Shown piece after piece: positions 27,551-42,295 of a stretch of 64,000 nucleotides of DNA. Positions within the stretch are counted from its first letter, which is position 1; every line of letters begins with the position of its first letter. The translations under genes were made by a program, and so were the position numbers. Location of the stretch: assembly GCA_038277395.1 (NCBI GenBank), contig CM076195.1, positions 21,290,327 through 21,354,326 on the forward strand. The letters run 5' to 3'. The stretch is from Dryocosmus kuriphilus (taxonomy: Eukaryota > Arthropoda > Insecta > Hymenoptera > Cynipidae). Below the pieces are notes generated by a model. It worked only from the letters and a program-made list of their open reading frames with translations, made no database searches and had not been told where the DNA came from.

Positions 27551-30500
27551 TTGCATGGAAAGGGCCGGCACGATGTTCGAAATTGACCAAAAACCCGGGC
27601 TCCACAGCTGACACGAAAATAGACCGACTAATAACACATAAAACGAAAAAATGTAAAATTTTGTATCCTTATATTTTCAATCATATAAGCGAGGAGTAAG
27701 GGGTGATAATTAAAAATTGCAAGAAAGTGCCCGCACGAGGGTCGAAATATGAATAAAACGCCAGGCGCCACTGCTGACATGACAATAGACTGTCTAATTA
27801 CATATAAAGCAAAAAAAAGGTACCATTTTGCATCTTTATATTTTCAAGCATATGGTCGAGGAGTATAAGGAGAAAGTTAAAAAATCCAAAAGTGCCCGCA
27901 CGAGGGTCGAAATTGACCAAAAAGCCGCGAGCCACTGCTGACAGGACCATAGGCCGCGTAATTACATATAAATAGAAGAAAAGGTAACCTTTTCTATCTT
28001 TATATTATCAATCATATAATCGAGGAGTAACAGGTGAAAATTAAAAATTGAAAAAAAGAGCCGGCACGAGGGTCCAAATTGACCAAAAACCAAACGTCAC
28101 TGCTGCATGGCCATTGACGGTCTAATTACATATAAAACGAAAAAAATGTACCATTTTTTTTCCTTATATTTTCGATTACATAGTCGAGGAGTAATAGTTG
28201 AAAATTAAAAAATTACAAAAAATGTGCCCGCACCATGGTTGAAATTGACCAAAAACCCGGGCGCCACTGCTGACACGACCATGGACCGTCTAATTTCATA
28301 TAAAATGTAAAAAACGTACCATTTTGCATCTTTATATTTTCAATCATATGGACGAGGAGTAAAAGTTCAAAATTAAAATTTGAAAAAAAAATGCTCGCAA
28401 GAGGGTCAAAATTGACCAAAAACCAGCCGCCACTGCTGCACGAATATAGACGGTCTAATTACATATGAAACGATAAAAATTTACCATTTTGTATCTTTAT
28501 ATTTTCAATCATATAAGCGAGGAGTAACAGATGAAAATGAAAAATTGCAAAAAAGGAGCCCGCACGAGGGTCGAAATTGACCAAAAACCAAGCGTCACTC
28601 ATGCATGAACAGTGACGGTCTAATTTCATATAAAACGAAAAAAATGTACCATTTTCTATCTCTATATTTTCAATCATATAGTCGCGGAGTAAGAGGTGAA
28701 AATTAAAAATTGTAAGGAACAGTGCCCGCACGAGGGTCGAAATTGACTAAAAGGCCGGGCGCCACTGCTGACACGACCATAGGCGGTCTAATTACATATA
28801 AAACGAAAAAAATGTACGATTTTGTATCTCTACATTTTGAATCAATTAGTCGAGAAGTACGAAGTGGAAATTAAAAATTGCAAGAAAGGAGCCCGCGCGA
28901 TGGACGAAGTTGACCATAAACCAGGCTACACTGCTGGCACGTCAATAGACCGTCTAATTACATACAAAACGAAAAAAAGGATCCATTATTTATCTTTATT
29001 TTTTCAGTCATTGAGTCGAGGTGTAAGAGGTGAAAATTAAAAATTGCATGGAAAGGGCCGGCACGATGTTCGAAATTGACCAAAAACCCGGGCTCCACAG
29101 CCGACACGAAAATAGACCGACTAATAACACATAAAACGAAAAAATGTAAAATTTTGTATCCTTATATTTTCAATCATATAAGCGAGGAGTAAGGGGTGAT
29201 AATTAAAAATTGCAAGAAAGTGCCCGCACGAGGGTCGAAATATGACTAAAACGCCAGCCGCCACTGCTGACATGACAATAGACTGTTTAATTACATATAA
29301 GGCAAAAAAGAGGTACCATTTTGCATCTTTATATTTTCAAGCATATGGTCGAGGAGTATAAGGAAAAAGTTAAAAAAAATCCAAAGAAAGAGCCCGCACG
29401 AGGGTCGAAATTGACCAAAAAGCCGCGAGCCACTGCTGACAGGACCATAGGCCGCGTAATTACATATAAATCGAAGAAAAGGTAACCTTTTCTATCTTTA
29501 TATTTTCTTTCATATAATCGAAGAGTAACAGGTGAAAATTAAAAATTGCAAAAAAGAGCCGGCACAAGGGTCCAAATCGACCAAAAACCAAACGTCACTG
29601 CTGCATGGCCATTGACGGTCTAATTACATATAAAACGAAAAAAATGTGCCATTTTTTTTCCTTATATTTTCAATTACATAGTCGAGGAGTAATAGTTGAA
29701 AATTAAAAATTACAACAAAAGTGCCCGTACGATGGTTGAAATTGACCAAAAACCCGGGCGCCACTGCTGACACGACCATGGACCGTCTAATTTCATATAA
29801 AATGTAAAAAACGTACCATTTTGCATCTTTATATTTTCAATCATATGGACGAGGAGTAAAAGTTCCAAATTAAAATTTGAAAAAAAAAATGCTCGCAAGA
29901 GGGTCAAAAATGACCAAAAACCAGCCGCCACTGCTGCACGAATATAGACGGTCTAATTACATATGAAACGATAAAAATTTACCATTTTGCATCTTTATAT
30001 TTTCAATCATATAAGCGAGGAGTAACAGATGAAAATGAAAAATTGCAAAAAAGGAGCCCGCACGAGGGTCGAAATTGACCAAAAACCAAGCGTCACTCAT
30101 GCATGAACAGTGACGGTCTAATTTCATATAAAACGAAAAAAATGTACCATTTTCTATCTCTATATTTTCAATCATATAGTCGCGGAGTAAGAGGTGAAAA
30201 TTAAAAATTGTAAGAACAGTGCCCGCACGAGGGTCGAAATTGACTAAAAGGCCGGGCGCCACTGCTGACACGACCATAGGCGGTATAATTACATATAAAA
30301 CGAAAAAAATGTACGATTTTGTATCTCTACATTTTGAATCAATTAGTCGAGAAGTACGAAGTGGAAATTAAAAATTGCAAAAAAGGAGCCCGCGCGATGG
30401 ACGAAGTTGACCATAAACCAGGCTACACTGCTGGCACGTCAATAGACCGTCTAATTACATACAAAACGAAAAAAAGGATCCATTATTTATCTTTATGTTT

Positions 30501-32330
30501 TCAGTCATTGAGTCGAGGTGTAAGAGGTGAAAATTAAAAATTGCATGGAAAGGGCCGGCACGATGTTCGAAATTGACCAAAAACCCGGGCTCCACAGCTG
30601 ACACGAAAATAGACCGACTAATAACACATAAAACGAAAAAATGTAAAATTTTGTATCCTTATATTTTCAATCATATAAGCGAGGAGTAAGGGGTGATAAT
30701 TAAAAATTGCAAGAAAGTGCCCGCACGAGGGTCGAAATATGACTAAAACGGCAGCCGCCACTGCTGACATGACAATAGACTGTCTAATTACATATAAAGC
30801 AAAAAAGAGGTACCATTTTGCATCTTTATATTTTCAAGCATATGGTCGAGGAGTATAAGGAGAAAGTTAAAAAATCCAAAAGTGCCCGCACGAGGGTCGA
30901 AATTGACCAAAAAGCCGCGAGCCACTGCTGACAGGACCATAGGCCGCGTAATTACATATAAATAGAAGAAAAGGTAACCTTTTCTATCTTTATATTATCA
31001 ATCATATAATCGAGGAGTAACAGGTGAAAATTAAAAATTGAAAAAAAGAGCCGGCACGAGGGTCCAAATTGACCAAAAACCAAACGTCACTGCTGCATGG
31101 CCATTGACGGTCTAATTACATATAAAACGAAAAAAATGTACCATTTTTTTTCCTTATATTTTCGATTACATAGTCGAGGAGTAATAGTTGAAAATTAAAA
31201 ATTACAAAAAATGTGCCCGCACGATGGTTGAAATTGACCAAAAACCCGGGCGCCACTGCTGACACGACCATGGACCGTCTAATTTCATATAAAATGTAAA
31301 AAACGTACCATTTTGCATCTTTATATTTTTAATCATATGGACGAGGAGTAAAAGTTCAAAATTAAAATTTGAAAAAAAAATGCTCGCAAGAGGGTCAAAA
31401 TTGACCAAAAACCAGCCGCCACTGCTGCACGAATATAGACGGTCTAATTACATATGAAACGATAAAAATTTACCATTTTGTATCTTTATATTTTCAATCA
31501 TATAAGCGAGGAGTAACAGATGAAAATGAAAAATTGCAAAAAAGGAGCCCGCACGAGGGTCGAAATTGACCAAAAACCAAGCGTCACTCATGCATGAACA
31601 GTGACGGTCTAATTTCATATAAAACGAAAAAAATGTACCATTTTCTATCTCTATATTTTCAATCATATAGTCGCGGAGTAAGAGGTGAAAATTAAAAATT
31701 GTAAGAACAGTGCCCGCACGAGGGTCGAAATTGACTAAAAGGCCGGGCGCCACTGCTGACACGACCATAGGCGGTCTAATTACATATAAAACGAAAAAAA
31801 TGTACGATTTTGTATCTCTACATTTTGAATCAATTAGTCGAGAAGTACGAAGTGGAAATTAAAAATTGCAAAAAAGGAGCCCGCGCGATGGACGAAGTTG
31901 ACCATAAACCAGGCTACACTGCTGGCACGTCAATAGACCGTCTAATTACATACAAAACGAAAAAAAGGATCCATTATTTATCTTTATGTTTTCAGTCATT
32001 GAGTCGAGGTGTAAGAGGTGAAAATTAAAAATTGCATGGAAAGGGCCGGCACGATGTTCGAAATTGACCAAAAACCCGGGCTCCACAGCTGACACGAAAA
32101 TAGACCGACTAATAACACATAAAACGAAAAAATGTAAAATTTTGTATCCTTATATTTTCAATCATATAAGCGAGGAGTAAGGGGTGATAATTAAAAATTG
32201 CAAGAAAGTGCCCGCACGAGGGTCGAAATATGACTAAAAACGCCAGCCGCCACTGCTGACATGACAATAGACTGTCTAATTACATATAAAGCAAAAAAGA
32301 GGTACCATTTTGCATCTTTATATTTTTAAT
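27551..32330 (+). repeat. 1.49-kb (9-mer) higher-order repeat, about three periods
   Basis: The marker TTGCATGGAAAGGGCCGG occurs at 27,551, 29,044, 30,541 and 32,032, giving periods of 1,493, 1,497 and 1,491 bp, nine monomers each. Copies are almost identical over long stretches. For example, the segments at 30,319-30,537 and 31,810-32,028 encode identical residues in one frame. The fourth copy is broken near 32,325, where the sequence jumps forward by about three monomers before resuming. High identity implies recent amplification. Confidence 0.9.
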
Positions 32331-35300
32331 CATATGGACGAGGTAGTAAAAGTTCAAAATTAAAATTTGAAAAAAAAATGCTCGCAAGAGGGTCAAAATT
32401 GACCAAAAACCAGCCGCCACTGCTGCACGAATATAGACGGTCTAATTACATATGAAACGATAAAAATTTACCATTTTGTATCTTTATATTTTCAATCATA
32501 TAAGCGAGGAGTAACAGATGAAAATGAAAAACTGCAAAAAAGGAGCCCGCACGAGGATCGAAATTGACCAAAAATCAAGCGTCACTCATGCATGAACAGT
32601 GACGGTCTAATTACATATAAAACGAAAAAAATGTACCATTTTCTATCTCTATATTTTCAATCATATAGTCGCGGAGTAAGAGGTGAAAAATAAAAATTGT
32701 AAGAACAGTGCCCGCACGAGGGTCGAAAGTGACTAAAAGGCCGGGCGCCACTGCTGACACGACCATAGGCGGTCTAATTACATATAAAACGAAAAAAATG
32801 TACGATTTTGTATCTCTACATTTTGAATCAATTAGTCGAGAAGTACGAAGTGGAAATTAAAAATTGCAAGAAAGGAGCCCGCGCGATGGACGAAGTTGAC
32901 CATAAACCTGGCTCCACTGCTGGCACGTGAATAGACCGTCTAATTACATACAAAACGAAAAAAAGGTTCCATTATTTATCTTTATATATTCAGCCATTGA
33001 GTCGAGGTGTAAGAGGTGAAAATTAAAGATTGCAAGGAAAGGGCCCGCACGATGGTCGAGATTGACCAAATACCCGGGCGCCACTGCTGACACGATAATA
33101 GACCGTCTAATTACATATAAAGCGAAAAAAAGGTACCATTTTGTATCTTTATATTTTCAGTCATTGAATCGACGAGTAAGAGGTGAAAATTAAGAATTGC
33201 AAGAAAGTGCCCGCACGAGGATCGAAAGTGGCTAAAACGCCGGGCGCCGCTGCTGACACGACAATAGATCGCCTAATTACATATAAAGCGAAAAAGAGGT
33301 ACCATTTTGTATCTTTATAATTTCAGTCATTGAGGCGGGGAGTAATAGTTGAAAATTTAAAGTTACCAAAAAAGTGCCCGCAGGAGGGTCGAAATTGACC
33401 AAAAACCCAGGCTCTACTGCTGGCACGACCATGGACCGTCTAATTTCATATAAAATGTAAAAAACGTACCATTTTGCACCTTTATATTTTCAAGCATATA
33501 ATCGAGGAGTAACAGGAGAATGTTAAGAAATGCAAAGAAAGTGCCCGCACGAGAGTCGAAATTGACCAAAAAGCAGCCCCCACTGCTGCACGACCATTGA
33601 CGGTCTAATTATATATAACACGAAAAAAATGTACCATTTTGTATCTTTATATTTTCAATCATATAGTCGAGAAATAAAAGTTGAAAATTAAAGATTGCAA
33701 AAAAGTGCTCGCAAGAGGGTCAAAATTGACCAAAAACCAGCCGCCACAGCTGCACGACCACTGACGGTCTACTTATATATAAAACGAAAAAATGTACCAT
33801 TTTTTATCTTTATATTTTCAATCATATTGACGAGAAGTAAAAGTTGGAAATTAAAATTTGAAAAAAAAGTGCTCGCACGAGGGTCGAAATTTACCAAAAG
33901 CCGGGCCCCACTGCAGACAAAACTATAGACGTTCTAATTACATATAAAACGAAAAATATGGAACACTGTATATCTTTATATTTTCAATCATATAAGCGAG
34001 GAGTAACAGGGAAAAATTAAAAATTGCAAAAACAGAGTCCGCACGAGGGTCGAAATTCACCAAAAAGCCGCGCGTCACCGCTGCACGACTATAGACGGTC
34101 TAATTACATATGAAACGAAAAAAATGTACCATTTTATATTTTTATATTTTCAATCATATAATCGAGGAGTAACAGATGATAATGAAATATTGCAAAAAAA
34201 GAGCCCGCACGAAGGTCGAAATTCACCAAAAACCAAGCGCCACTCATGTATGACCAGTGACGGTCTAATTACATATAAAACGAAAAAAATCACCATTTTT
34301 CATCCTTATATTTCCAATTACATAGTCGAGGAGTAATAGTTGAAAATTGAAAATTACAAAAAAGGTGCCCGCACGAAGGTCGAAATTAACCAAAAAGGCG
34401 CGCGCCACTGCTGACAGGACCATAGGCCGCGTAATTACATATAAAACGAAGAAAATGTAACGTTTTCTATCTTTATATTTTCAATTATATAATCGAGGAG
34501 TAACAGGTGAAAATTAAAAATTGAAAAAAAGAGGCGGCACGAGGGACCAAATGGACCAAAAACCAAGCGTCAATGCTGCAGGGCCATTGACGGTCTAATT
34601 ACATATAAAACGAAAAAAATTTACAATTTTTTATCCTTATATTTTCAATTAAGTAGTCGAGGAGTAATAGTTGAAAATTAAAAATTACAAAAAAAGTGCC
34701 CGTACGATGGTCGAAATTGACCAAAAACCCGGGCGCCACTGCTGACACGACCATACGCGGCCTAGTTACATATAAAATGAAAAAAATGTTCCATTTTGTA
34801 TCTTTATATTTTCAATCATATAGTCGCGGAGTAAGAGGTGGAAATTAAAAATTGGAAGAAAAGTACCCGCACTTGGGTCGAAAGTGACTAAAAGGCCGGG
34901 CGCCACTGCTGGCACGACCATAGGCTGTCTAGTTACGTATAAAACGAAAAAAATGTACGATTTTGTATCACTACGTTTTGAGTCAATTAGTCGAGAACTA
35001 CGATGGGGAAATTAAAAATTGCAAGAAAAGAGCCGGTACGATGGTAGAAATTGACCAAAAACCCGGGCGCCACTGCTGACACGTCCATAGGCGGCCTAAT
35101 TACATATAACACGAAAAAAATGTACAATTTTCTGTCTTTATATTTTCTGTCATATAGTCGAGAAGTAAGAGATGAAAATTAAAAATTGCAAGAAAAGGGC
35201 CCGCGCGATGGCCGAAGTTGACCATAAACAAGGCTCCACTGTTGGCACGACCATGGACCGTCTAATTCCATACAAAATGTAAAAAGAGTACCATTTTGCA

Positions 35301-36750
35301 TCTTTATAATTTCAAGCTCATAATCGAGGAGTAACAGGAGAAAGTTAAGAATTGCAAAAAAAGTGCTCGCAAGAGGCTAAAAATCTACCAAAAACCAGCC
35401 GCCACTGCTCAACGACTATAGACGGTCTAATTACCTATGAAGAGAAAAAAATTTACCATTTTGTATCTCTATATTTTTAATCATATAATCGAGGAGTAAC
35501 AGATGAAAATGAAAAAGTGCAAAAAAAGAGCCCGCACGAGGGTCGAAATTGACCAAAAACCAAGCGTCACTCATGTATGACCAGTGACGGTCTAACTACA
35601 TATAAAATGAAAAAAACGTACCATTTTCTATCCGTATATTTTCAATTACATAGTCGAGTAGTAATAGTTGGAAATTAAAAATTGCAAAAAAAGTGCCCGC
35701 ACGAGGGTCGAAATTGACCAGAAAGATGGGCGCCATTGTTGAAACGACAGCAGACGGTCTAACGACATATAAAACGAAAAAAATTTTCCATTTTGTATCT
35801 TCTTATGTTCACTCATATAGTCGCGGAGTAAGAGGTGAAAATTAAAAATTGCAAGAAAGTGCCCGCACGAGGGTCGAAAGTGACCCAAGGCCGGGCGCTA
35901 CTGCTGGCACGACCATGGGCCGTCAATTACATATTAAACGAAAAAAATGTACCATTTTGCATCCTTATATTTTCAATCATTTAGTCGAGAAGTAAGAGGT
36001 GAAAATTAAAAATTGCAAGAAAGTGCCCGCACGAGGGTCGAAAGTGACTAAAACGCCCGGCGCCACTGCTGACACGACAAAGGACCCTCTAATTACATAT
36101 AAAGCGAAAAAGGTACCATTTTGTATCTTTATATTTTCAGTCATTGAGTCGTGGAGTAAGAGGTGAAAATTAAAAATTGCAAGAAAGTGCCCGCACGAGG
36201 GTCGAAAGTGACCAAAAACCAAGCGTCACTGCTGCATGACCATTGACGGTCTAATTACGTATAAAACGAAAAAAATGTACCATTTCGTATTTTTATATTT
36301 TCAATCATATAAGCGAGGAGTAACAGATGAAAATGAAAAATTGCAAAAAAAGGAGCCCGCACGAGGGTCGAAATTGACCAAAAACCAAGCGTCACTCATG
36401 CATGAACAGTGACGGTCTAATTACATATAAAACGAAAAAAATGTACCATTATCTATCCCTATATTTTCAATTACATAGTCGAGGAATAATAGTTGAAAAT
36501 TGAAAAATTACAAACAAGTGCCCGCACGAAGGTCGAAATTGACGAAAAAGCCGGGCGTCACTGTTGACACGACAATATACGGTCTAATGACATATAAAAC
36601 GAAAAAAATGCTCCATTTTGTTTCTATATATATTCAGTCATATAGTCGCGGAGTAAGAGGTGAAAATTAAAAATTGCAAGAAAAGAGCCCGTACGATGAT
36701 CGAAGTTGACCAAAAACCCGGGCGCCACTGCTGACACGACAATAGACCGT
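32330..36750 (+). repeat. Satellite, degenerate edge of the 9-mer and mixed units
   Basis: Up to about 33,000 this is a further truncated copy of the 9-mer unit. After that, monomers of several subfamilies alternate without an obvious higher-order period. Confidence 0.7.
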
Positions 36751-36799
36751 CTAACTACACATAAAACGAAACAATAGACCATTTTGTATCCCTATATTT

Positions 36800-37490
36800 T
36801 CAATCATATAGTCGAGGAGTAACAGGTGAAAATTAAAAATTGCAAAAACAGAGTCCGCACGAGGGTCGAAATTCACCAAAAAGCCGCGCGTCACCGCTGC
36901 ACGACCATTGACGGTCTGATAACATATAAAACGAAAAAAATGTACCACCTTCTATCTTTATATTTTCAACTGCATAGTCGAGGAGTAATTGACGGAAATT
37001 AAAAATTGCAAAAAAAGTGCCCGCACGAGGGTCAAAAGTGACCAAAAACCTGCCGCCACTGTTGCACGACCATTGTCGGTCTAATTATATATAAAACGAT
37101 AAAAATGTACCATCTTGTATCTTTATATTTTTAATCATATAGTCAGGAAGTAAGAGGTGAAAATTAATAATTGCAAGAAAAGAGCACGCACGAGGATCGA
37201 AGTGGACCATAAACTAGGCGCCACTGCTGGCACGACCATGAAACGTCTAACTAAATATAAAATGAGCAAAATGTACCATTTTTCATCTTTATATTTTCCA
37301 GCATGAAGTCGAGGAGTATCAGGAGAAAGTTAAAAAATGCAAGGAACGTGTCCGCACGAGGGTCGAAATTCACCAAAAAGCCGCGTGCCACTGCTGCACG
37401 ACCATTGGCGGACTGATTACATATAAAACGAAAAGAATGTACCACTTTTATCTTTATATTTTCAATTGTATGGTCGAGGAGTAATAGACA
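36800..37490 (+). repeat. Partial third copy of the 22-mer unit
   Basis: Matches 39,130-39,830 at an offset of about 2,328 bp (fourteen monomers) and therefore also 42,780-43,480. It shares the rare TAGTCAGGAAGTAAGAGG variant and the CCAGCATGAAGTCGAGGAG variant with both. Homology to the unit is lost after about 37,500. Confidence 0.75.
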
Positions 37491-38639
37491 GAAATTAAAA
37501 ATTGCAAGGTAGGAGCCCGCACGAGGGTCGAAATTGACCAGAAAACCAGGCGCCATTGCTGACACGACAATAGGCCGTCTGATTACATATAAAGCGAAAA
37601 AGGGTACCATTTTTTATCTTTATATTTTTAGTCATTGAGTCGAGGAGTAAGAGGTGAATATTAAAAATTGCAAGGAAAGTACCCTCACGATGGTCGAGAT
37701 TGACCAGATACCCGGGCGCTACTGCTGACACGACCATAGGCGGCCTAATTGCATATACAACCAAAACAATGTACAATTTTCTACCTTTATACTTTCAATC
37801 ATATAGTCGAAAGGTAAGAGGTGAAAATTAAAAATTGCAAGAAGAGAGCGCGCACGAGGATCGAAGTGGACCATAAACTAGGCGCCACTGCTGACACGAA
37901 CATGGACCGTCCAATTAAATATTAAACGAAAAAAATGTACTATTTTGCATCTTTATATTTTCAAGCATATGGTCGAGGAGTATCAGGAGAATGTTAAAAA
38001 ATCCAAAGAAAGTGCCCGCACGAGGGTCGAAATTGACCAAAAAGCCGGGCGCCACTGTTGACACGACAATATACGGTCTAATGACATATAAAACGAAAAA
38101 AATGTTCCATTTTGTTTCTTTATATTTTCAGTCATATAGTCGCGGAGTAAGAGGTGAAAATTAAAAATTGCAAGAAAAGAGCCCGTACGATGATCGAAGT
38201 TGACAGACCAAAAACCGGGCGCCACTGCTGACACGACAATAGACCGTCTAACTACACATAAAACGAAACAATAGACCATTTTGTATCCTTATATTTTCAA
38301 TCATATGGTCGAGGAGTAAGACGTGAAAATTAAAAGTTGCAAGATAGTGCCCACACGAGGGTCGAAAGTGACCAAAGGGACGGGCTCTCCTGCTGACACG
38401 ACCATAGGCGGCTTAATTGCATAAAAAACGAAAAAAAAATGCACAATTTTCTATCCTTATGGTTTCAGTCATATAGTCGAGAATTAAGAGGTGAAAATTA
38501 AAGATTGCTAGAAAAGAGCCCGCGCGAGGGTCGAAGTTGACCATAAAAAAGGCGCTAGTGCTGGCACGAACATGGACCGTCTAATTACATATTAATCGAA
38601 CAAAATGTACCATTTTGCATTTTTATATTTTCAAGCATA

Positions 38640-41600
38640 TGTTCGAGGAGTAACAGGAGAAAGTTAAAAAATCCAAAGAAAGTGCCCGCACGAGGGTCGT
38701 AATTGACCAAAAAGCCGCGCGCCACTGCTGGCAGGACCATGGGCCGCGTAATTACATATAAAACGAAGAAAATGTAACGTTTTCTATCTTTTTATTTTCA
38801 ATCATATAATTGAGGCGTAACAGCTGAAAATTAAAAATTGAAAAAAAGAGCCGGCACGATGGTCCAAATTGACTAAAAGCCAAGCGTCACTGCTGCATGG
38901 CCATTGACGGTCGAATTACATATAAAACGAAAAAGATGTACCATTTTTTATCTTTATATTTTCAGTTACATATTCGAGGAGTAATAGTTGAAAATTAAAA
39001 ATTACAAAAAAAGTGCCCGCAGGAGGGTCGAAATTTACCAAAATCCGGGCCCCACTGCACACAAAATTATAGACGTTCTAATTACATATAAAACGAAAAA
39101 TAGTGACCATTTTGTATCTTTATATTTTCAATCATATAAGCGAGGAGTAACAGGTGAAAATTAAAAACTGCAAAAACAGAGCCCGCACGAGGGTCGAAAT
39201 TCACCAAAAAGCCGCGCGTCACCGCTGCACGACCATTGACGGTCTGATAACATATAAAACGAAAAAAATGTACCACCTTCTATCTTTATATTTTCAATTG
39301 CATAGTCGAGGAGTAATAGATGGAAATTAAAAATTGCAAAAAAAGTGCCCGCACGAGAGTCAAAAGTGACCAAAAACCTGCCGCCACTGTTGCACGACCA
39401 TTGACGGTCTAATTATATATAAAACGATAAAAATGTACCGTCTTGTATCTTTATATTTTTAATCACATAGTCAGGAAGTAAGAGGTGAAAATTAATAATT
39501 GCAAGAAAAGAGCACGCACGAGGAACGAAGTGGACCATAAACTAGGCGCCACTGCTGGCACGACCATGAAACGTCTAACTAAATATTAAATAAGAAAAAT
39601 GTACCATTTTTCATCTTTATATTTTCCAGCATGAAGTCGAGGAGTATCAGGAGAAAGTTAAAAAATGCAAGGAAAGTGTCCGCACGAGGGTCGAAATTCA
39701 CCAAAAAGCCGCGTGCCACTGCTGCACGACCATTGGCGGACTGATTACATATAAAACGAAAAGAATGTACCACCTTTATCTTTATACTTTCAATTGTATG
39801 GTCGAGGAGTAATAGACAGAAATTAAAAATTGCAAGAAAAGAGCCAGCACGATGGTCGAAATTGACCAAAAACCAAGCGTCACTGCTGCATGACTATTGA
39901 CGGTCTAATTACATATAAAACGAAAAAAATGAACCATTTTCTATGCCTACATTTTCAATTACATAGTCGAGGAGTAATAGTTGAAAATTAAAAATTACAA
40001 AAAAAGTGCCCGCACGAGGGTCGAAATTGACCAAAAAGACCGGCGTCATTGTTGACACGACAACAGACGGTCGAACGACATATAAAACGAAAAAAATTTT
40101 CCATTTTGTATTTCCGCATTTTCAATCATATAGTCGCGGAGTAAGAGGTGAAAATTAAAAATTGCAAGGAAGGGGCCCGCACGATGGTCGAAATTGACCA
40201 AACAAAAAACCCGGGCGCCACAGCTGACACGACAATAGACCCTCTAATAATACATAAAACGAGAAAATGTACCATTTTGTATCTTTATTTTTTCAATCTC
40301 GCGGTTGAGGAGTAACGGGTGAAAATTAAAAATTGCAAGGCAAGAGCCCGCACGAGTGTAGAAATTGACCAGAAAACCAGGCGCCACTGCTGACACGACA
40401 ATAGACCGTCTGATTACATATAAAGCGAAAAAGGGTACCATTTTTTATCTTTATATTTTCAGTCACTGAGTCGAGGAGTAAGAGGTGAATATTAAAAATT
40501 GCAAGGAAAGTGCGCGCACGATGGTCGAGATTGACCAGATACCCGGGCGCCACTGATGACACGACAATAGACCGTCTAATTACATATAAAGCGAAAAAAG
40601 GGTACCATTGTGCATCTTTATATTTTCAATCATATAGTCGAGGAGCAAGAGGTGAAAATTAAAAATTGCAAGAAAGTGCCCGCACGAGGGTCGAAAGTGA
40701 CCAAGGGCCGGGCGCTACTGCTGACACGCCCATAGGCGGCCTAATTGCATATAAAACGAATACAACGTACAATTTTCTATCTTTATACTTTCAATCATAT
40801 AGTCGAAAGGTAAGAGGTGAAAATTAAAAATTGCAAGAAAAGAGCGCGCACGAGGATCGAAGTGGACCATAAACTAGGCGCCACTGCTGACACGACCATG
40901 GACCGTCCAATTAAATATTAAACGAAAAAAATGTACTATTTTGCATCTTTATATTTTCAAGCATACGGTCGAGGAGTATCAGGAGAAAGTTAAAAAATCC
41001 AAAGAAAGTGCCCGCACGAGGGTTGAAATTGACCAAAAAGCCGCGCGCCACTGCTGACAGGACCATAGGCCACGTAATTACATATAAAACGAAGAAAAGG
41101 TAACGTTTTCTGTCTATATATTTTCAATCATATAATCGAGGAGTAACAGGTGAAAATTAAAAATTGAAAAAATGAGCCGTAACGAGGGTCCAAATTGACC
41201 AAGAACCAAGCGTCACTGCTGCATGGCCATTGACGGTCTAATTACATATAAAACGAAAAAAATGTACCATTTTTTGTCCTTATATTTTCAATTAAGTAGT
41301 CGAGGAGTAATATTTGAAAATTAAAAATTACAAAAAAAGTGTTCGTGCGATGGACGAAATTGACCAAAAACCCGAGCGCCACTGCTGACACGACCATAGG
41401 CAACCTAGTTACATATAACATGAAAAAAAGGTACAATTTTCTATCTGTATATTTTCTATCATATTGTCGAAAAGTAAGAGGTGAAAATTACAAATTGCAA
41501 GAAAGGGGCCCGCGCGATGGTGGAAGTTGACCATGAACCAGGCTCCACTGCTGGCACGACCATGGACCGTCTAATTTCGTATAAAATGTAAAAAACGTAC

Positions 41601-42020
41601 CATTTTGCATCTTTATATTTTCAAGCATATAATCGAGGTGTAACAGGAGAAAGTTAAGAAATGCAAAGAAAGTGCCCGCACGAGAGTCGAAATTGATCAA
41701 AAACCAGACCTCATTGCTGCACGACCATTGGCGGTCTAATTACATATAACACGAAAAAAATGTACCATTTTGTATCTTTATATTTTCAATCATATGGACG
41801 AGAAGTAAAAGCTGAAAATTAAAATTTGAAAAAAAGGTGCTCGCACGAGGGTCGAAATTGACCAAAAGCCGGGCCCCACTGCGGACAAAACTATAGACGT
41901 TCCAATTACATATAAAACGAAAAATATGGACCATTTTATATCTTTATATTTTCAATCATATAAGCGAGGAGTAATAGGTGAAAATTAAAAATTGCAAAAA
42001 CAGAACCCGCTCGAGGGTCG
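38640..42020 (+). repeat. 3.65-kb (22-mer) satellite unit, copy 1
   Basis: Matches 42,296-45,680 at offsets of 3,647-3,656 bp with very few differences over more than 3.3 kb. Markers include CACGAGGGTCGTAATTGACC near 38,689 and 42,345, GTGACGG-to-GTCGAATTACA at 38,910 and 42,563, and the CGAGGTGTAACAGG variant near 41,632 and 45,279. This is one of the longest near-identical duplications in the window. Confidence 0.9.
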
Positions 42021-42295
42021 AAATTGACCAAAAACCCGGGCGCCACAGCTGACACGACAATAGACCCTCTAATAATACATAAAACGAGAAAATGTACCAT
42101 TTTGTACCTTTTTTTTTTTCAATCTCGCGGTTGAGGAGTAACGGGTGAAAATTAAAAATTGCAAGGCAAGAGCCCGCACGAAGGTAGAAATTGACCAGAA
42201 AACCAGGCGCCACTGCTGACACGACAATAGACCGTCTGATTACATATAAAGCGAAAAAGGGTACCATTTTTTATCTTTATATTTTCAGTCATTGA

